64,000 nt of DNA from CAVTLG01 sp963735495. Its GTDB lineage: Bacteria; Chloroflexota; Ktedonobacteria; Ktedonobacterales; Ktedonobacteraceae. The translations under genes were made by a program, and so were the position numbers. This document shows, in pieces, positions 61,595-64,000 of this stretch (the first letter of the stretch is position 1; each line of letters opens with the position of its first letter). Where the stretch lies: contig CAVTLG010000015.1 in the NCBI GenBank assembly GCA_963735495.1, positions 124,001 to 188,000 of the forward strand. The letters run 5' to 3'. The notes beneath the pieces were generated by a model. That model made no database searches, was not told the origin of the DNA, and worked only from the letters and a program-made list of their open reading frames with translations.

Positions 61595-62032
61595 TTATTC
61601 ACGAACCAGCTCAACCAGCACTTCCAGCGCATAGAGATAGCTACGCCAGCCCAGACCAGCAATCTGCCCACGACATACAGCCGCAATGACTGAATGCTGC
61701 CGGAACTCCTCACGAGCATAGATGTTGCTTAAATGCACCTCTAGCGTGGGCAGCTTAGCAGAACTAATCGCATCCCGCAATGCCAGCGAATAATGTGTAA
61801 ATGCTCCCGGATTGATAATCAAACCTGCTACCGTTGTTGTATGCTGCTGAATGGCATCAATTAATGCTCCCTCGTAGTTCGATTGGAAACATTCAACAGT
61901 GACGCCAAGCGCGGCAGCACGCTCTTGCAAACGCTCATGAATCTGCTCCAGAGTGACTGTACCATAAATGCCCGGCTCACGTGTTCCCAGTGTGTTCAGA
62001 TTAGGTCCGCTCAATACAAGAAAGTTGAGCAT
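61595..62032 (-). CDS. aroQ: Type II 3-dehydroquinate dehydratase
   Basis: A 145-residue dodecameric enzyme for step 3 of the shikimate pathway: GPNLNTLGTREPGIYG, FQSNYEGALIDAIQ, INPGAFTHYSLALRDAI, and EVHLSNIYAREEFRQHS including the catalytic His. It starts three bases after the stop of aroKB, consistent with coupled translation. Confidence 0.96.
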   Translation of the reverse strand: MLNFLVLSGPNLNTLGTREPGIYGTVTLEQIHERLQERAAALGVTVECFQSNYEGALIDAIQQHTTTVAGLIINPGAFTHYSLALRDAISSAKLPTLEVHLSNIYAREEFRQHSVIAAVCRGQIAGLGWRSYLYALEVLVELVRE

Positions 62033-62035
62033 CGC

Positions 62036-63700
62036 TTACAGTTCCTCTCCGGCAAAAAAAGCTTGCATAACACGTATAACCAGTTCGTCAGGCAAAGGTG
62101 TCACGACAACCTCACCGATACGCATCGGCATAATCCAGCGTACACGCTTGCCAACGACCTTCTTATCCAACTGCATGGCCGCCAGGATATCCCGTGCTTG
62201 CACCGATCCGCGATAGACCACGGGCAAACCCAGAGCCACAAGCAAGCGCCTCTGACGGGCCACATCAGATGCTGCAAACATGGCTGATTGCTGAGCCAGA
62301 GCAGCCGCAACGACCATCCCCAGCGAAACAGCTTCACCATGCAACCACTCACCGTAACCAGAGACATTTTCTAATGCATGCGCCACCGTATGGCCATAGT
62401 TCAAGATGGCGCGACGTCCCTGCTCACGCTCATCACCCTCGATCACAGATGCTTTCAAAGCGATGCAGCGTGCCACAATCTGGCAGAGTAACGCGATGGG
62501 AGGCTGAGAAAAATCCCGCAATGCGGAAGCATGCATCTCCAATAAGGTGAATAACTCAGTATCCAGTATGATACCATACTTTACAACTTCTGCCCATCCC
62601 TCGATACGCGAGCGCTCAGGCAGCGTCAATAGCGTAGCCGGGTCGGCCAGGACCAGGCGCGGATGATAAAAAGCGCCGATCAGGTTTTTCCCTCGCGCAT
62701 GATTGATGCCCGTTTTTCCGCCAATGGCTGCATCGACCTGCGCGAGTAGCGAGGTGGGAACTTGAATCAGCGGCACCCCACGGAGATAGGTGGCAGCCAC
62801 AAAGCCTACCAGGTCCCCAACCACACCACCTCCCAGCGCAATCAGCGCTTCACGACGCTCGGCATGCTGCTCCAATAGCCAATCGTAGATCGCATTGAGC
62901 TGCTGCATCGATTTACTGCCCTCGCCAGCGGGAATTGTATAGATATGTGGCTCAAAACCGGCTGCCGTGAGGTTTTGCGCGATCCGTGTGGCATAAAGAT
63001 CACGCATGTGACTATCGGTGAAGAGAAAAATACGCGGTGGTAATTGCAATGGCGTAAGATACTCGGCTAGCCGATCAACGCCCCCCCAATCAACGATGGC
63101 GTCATAACCATCGGCTATCGCTATGTGGCGCACAAGGGGCGCGATCTGATCAGCATTATCAGTGTCGGCAAGCATCGTTATAATCTCCTGGGCCACCTGT
63201 TCAGCGCTTTTTTCCACGGTCGAACAGGTGATATCAGCCTCTTGATACCAGGCTGAACGCATAGTAGCTAGTTGTTGTAATGAGGCCAGTGGGTCAGAAC
63301 CGGCAAGCAGTGGACGCAATTCAGGGGTCAGGCCACGCGCAACTTCTACGGCGTGCTGCTCACGCATACGCTGTAAAGCTATCTGCGGCTCAACGTGCAT
63401 GAAGATGCGCAGACCACGCTCGGCCATCATGCGGCGATTTTCGGGACGCACAACGATCCCCCCGCCAGTCACGATGATAGCTGCCGTAGTATTTTGAGCC
63501 ACGTTTGCCAGGATGCGGCTCTCACAAGAGCGGAAGTAGTCCTCGCCATGACGCGCAAAGATGGTCGGGATACGCTCCCCACACTCTTCTTCGATGAGCG
63601 CGTCGATATCAAGTAAAGGTCGGCCCAAACGCTGCGCGAGCATACGACCAACCGTGCTTTTGCCACTGCCCGAAAGCCCTATTAAAAATACGTGTCGCAT
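62036..63700 (-). CDS. aroKB: Shikimate kinase-3-dehydroquinate synthase fusion
   Basis: A 554-residue bifunctional protein. Residues 1-170 are shikimate kinase (LIGLSGSGKSTVGRMLAQRLGRPLLDIDALIEE, GGGIVVRPENR, then LTPELRPLLAGSDPLASL). Residues about 195-554 are dehydroquinate synthase (IPAGEGSKSMQQLNAIYDWLL, ALGGGVVGDLVGFVAATYLRGV, TSLLAQVDAAIGGKTGIN, ILNYGHTVAHALE). The ATG at 63700 has no clear Shine-Dalgarno. TATACT lies only six bases before it, so the mRNA may be nearly leaderless. First gene of the operon. Confidence 0.94.
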   Translation of the reverse strand: MRHVFLIGLSGSGKSTVGRMLAQRLGRPLLDIDALIEEECGERIPTIFARHGEDYFRSCESRILANVAQNTTAAIIVTGGGIVVRPENRRMMAERGLRIFMHVEPQIALQRMREQHAVEVARGLTPELRPLLAGSDPLASLQQLATMRSAWYQEADITCSTVEKSAEQVAQEIITMLADTDNADQIAPLVRHIAIADGYDAIVDWGGVDRLAEYLTPLQLPPRIFLFTDSHMRDLYATRIAQNLTAAGFEPHIYTIPAGEGSKSMQQLNAIYDWLLEQHAERREALIALGGGVVGDLVGFVAATYLRGVPLIQVPTSLLAQVDAAIGGKTGINHARGKNLIGAFYHPRLVLADPATLLTLPERSRIEGWAEVVKYGIILDTELFTLLEMHASALRDFSQPPIALLCQIVARCIALKASVIEGDEREQGRRAILNYGHTVAHALENVSGYGEWLHGEAVSLGMVVAAALAQQSAMFAASDVARQRRLLVALGLPVVYRGSVQARDILAAMQLDKKVVGKRVRWIMPMRIGEVVVTPLPDELVIRVMQAFFAGEEL

Positions 63701-63838
63701 GACAGCAGTATAGCACACGCGAGCAGAAGCCGTGCCAGTGAGCAACTCCATGCTTATGGATATAGCACATATGTTCATCTATGGCAAGAGTCGTAAAGTT
63801 TTGTCAAATACCCTTGAGGTAAAACGAAGACATAAAAG

Positions 63839-63881
63839 CACCTGGTAGCGTACCCTTTACGTGTTACCAGGTGTCTTTTTT
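63839..63881 (+). terminator. Intrinsic terminator, two-sided
   Basis: CACCTGGTA (63839-63847) pairs with TACCAGGTG (63865-63873), followed by TCTTTTTT on the plus strand. On the minus strand GCTTTTAT follows, so it may also serve the partial gene that ends at 63916. Confidence 0.75.
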
Positions 63882-63915
63882 CTGGTTCTGTATTGAGTCG
63901 AAGTGAACGCCATAT

Positions 63916-64000
63916 TCAGGCGGCAGTGTCTGTAAATTTTCGTGGTGGTGGAATGAAAGCATTGTCGGCCATTGCTGTCATAATCCAACCTTCAATTGCC
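63916..64000 (-). CDS. C-terminal end of an unidentified protein (cut by window end)
   Basis: A minus-strand frame open from the edge of the window to a TGA at 63916. It encodes about 28 residues ending in FIPPPRKFTDTAA. No family can be assigned from this short piece. The terminator-like hairpin at 63839-63881 lies about 40 bases beyond its stop, which supports its being a real gene end. Confidence 0.4.
   Translation of the reverse strand, partial: AIEGWIMTAMADNAFIPPPRKFTDTAA

Noticed and set aside
1..64000. Search by eye for tRNA, rRNA, tmRNA and riboswitches
   Set aside because: No cloverleaf with a TTCGA-type arm or known riboswitch core was recognised in the intergenic gaps; a covariance-model scan would be decisive.

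Overview
The window reads as chromosomal DNA of a Chloroflexota bacterium, most likely of the class Ktedonobacteria. The evidence is the moderate-GC base composition, the mixture of deep-branching housekeeping proteins with actinobacterial-style families (DUF6114/DUF6230), a shikimate kinase/dehydroquinate synthase fusion, WD40 and kinase-like membrane proteins, and scattered short palindromic repeats. The taxonomic call is an inference from gene content; no rRNA or tRNA gene was recognised.

Layout. 1-12.5 kb: the 3' end of gltX, then mostly plus-strand single genes and small operons (UDP-glucuronate decarboxylase-like epimerase, O-antigen ligase, rpsU, ybeY-dgkA, GtrA, merR-lipoate ligase, PIG-L deacetylase), with a THUMP methyltransferase and a helical-repeat protein on the minus strand. 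12.6-20.3 kb is the accessory part: a C39-like membrane peptidase, a solo TnpB, a degenerate asparagine-synthase-like protein, a ClpB fragment, a frameshifted membrane-protein gene, and a 1.69-kb cassette with a TetX-like FAD monooxygenase. The cassette lies between two 130-bp inverted repeats and is bordered by a 7-bp direct repeat. 20.3-37 kb: a repeat cluster, folP-folC, a lipoprotein, a TetR/DUF6114/DUF6230 cassette with a clear promoter-operator, a zinc-finger membrane protein, a polyprenyl synthase, an EsaB-like/WD40 protein, a CBS-DRTGG family II pyrophosphatase, a PLD lipoprotein, ligA and an APH-like kinase. 37-57 kb: two response regulators, glyA, an EF-G paralogue, two MFS carriers, a Gfo/Idh-aldo/keto reductase fusion, a Lon-N protein, a kinase-like protein lacking the catalytic Asp, YqeY, Nudix, and pruA with an MBL hydrolase.

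57.2-63.7 kb is one long minus-strand operon: aroKB, aroQ, M24 peptidase, efp, accB-like, xseA, xseB and a PAP2-like gene, closed by a strong intrinsic terminator. It joins chorismate synthesis, EF-P, the usual accB locus and exonuclease VII. Two members are abnormal: the BCCP-like protein has Asn where the biotinyl Lys should be, and xseA carries a +1 frame change near its 3' end.

The most notable object is the transposase-less monooxygenase cassette at 18547-20250, which has the architecture of a mobile insertion cassette. A family of short palindromic repeats sharing an ACTATTCAG start or a GACAACCGCAAGGG core also recurs across the window (30.8, 34.0 and 52.0 kb).
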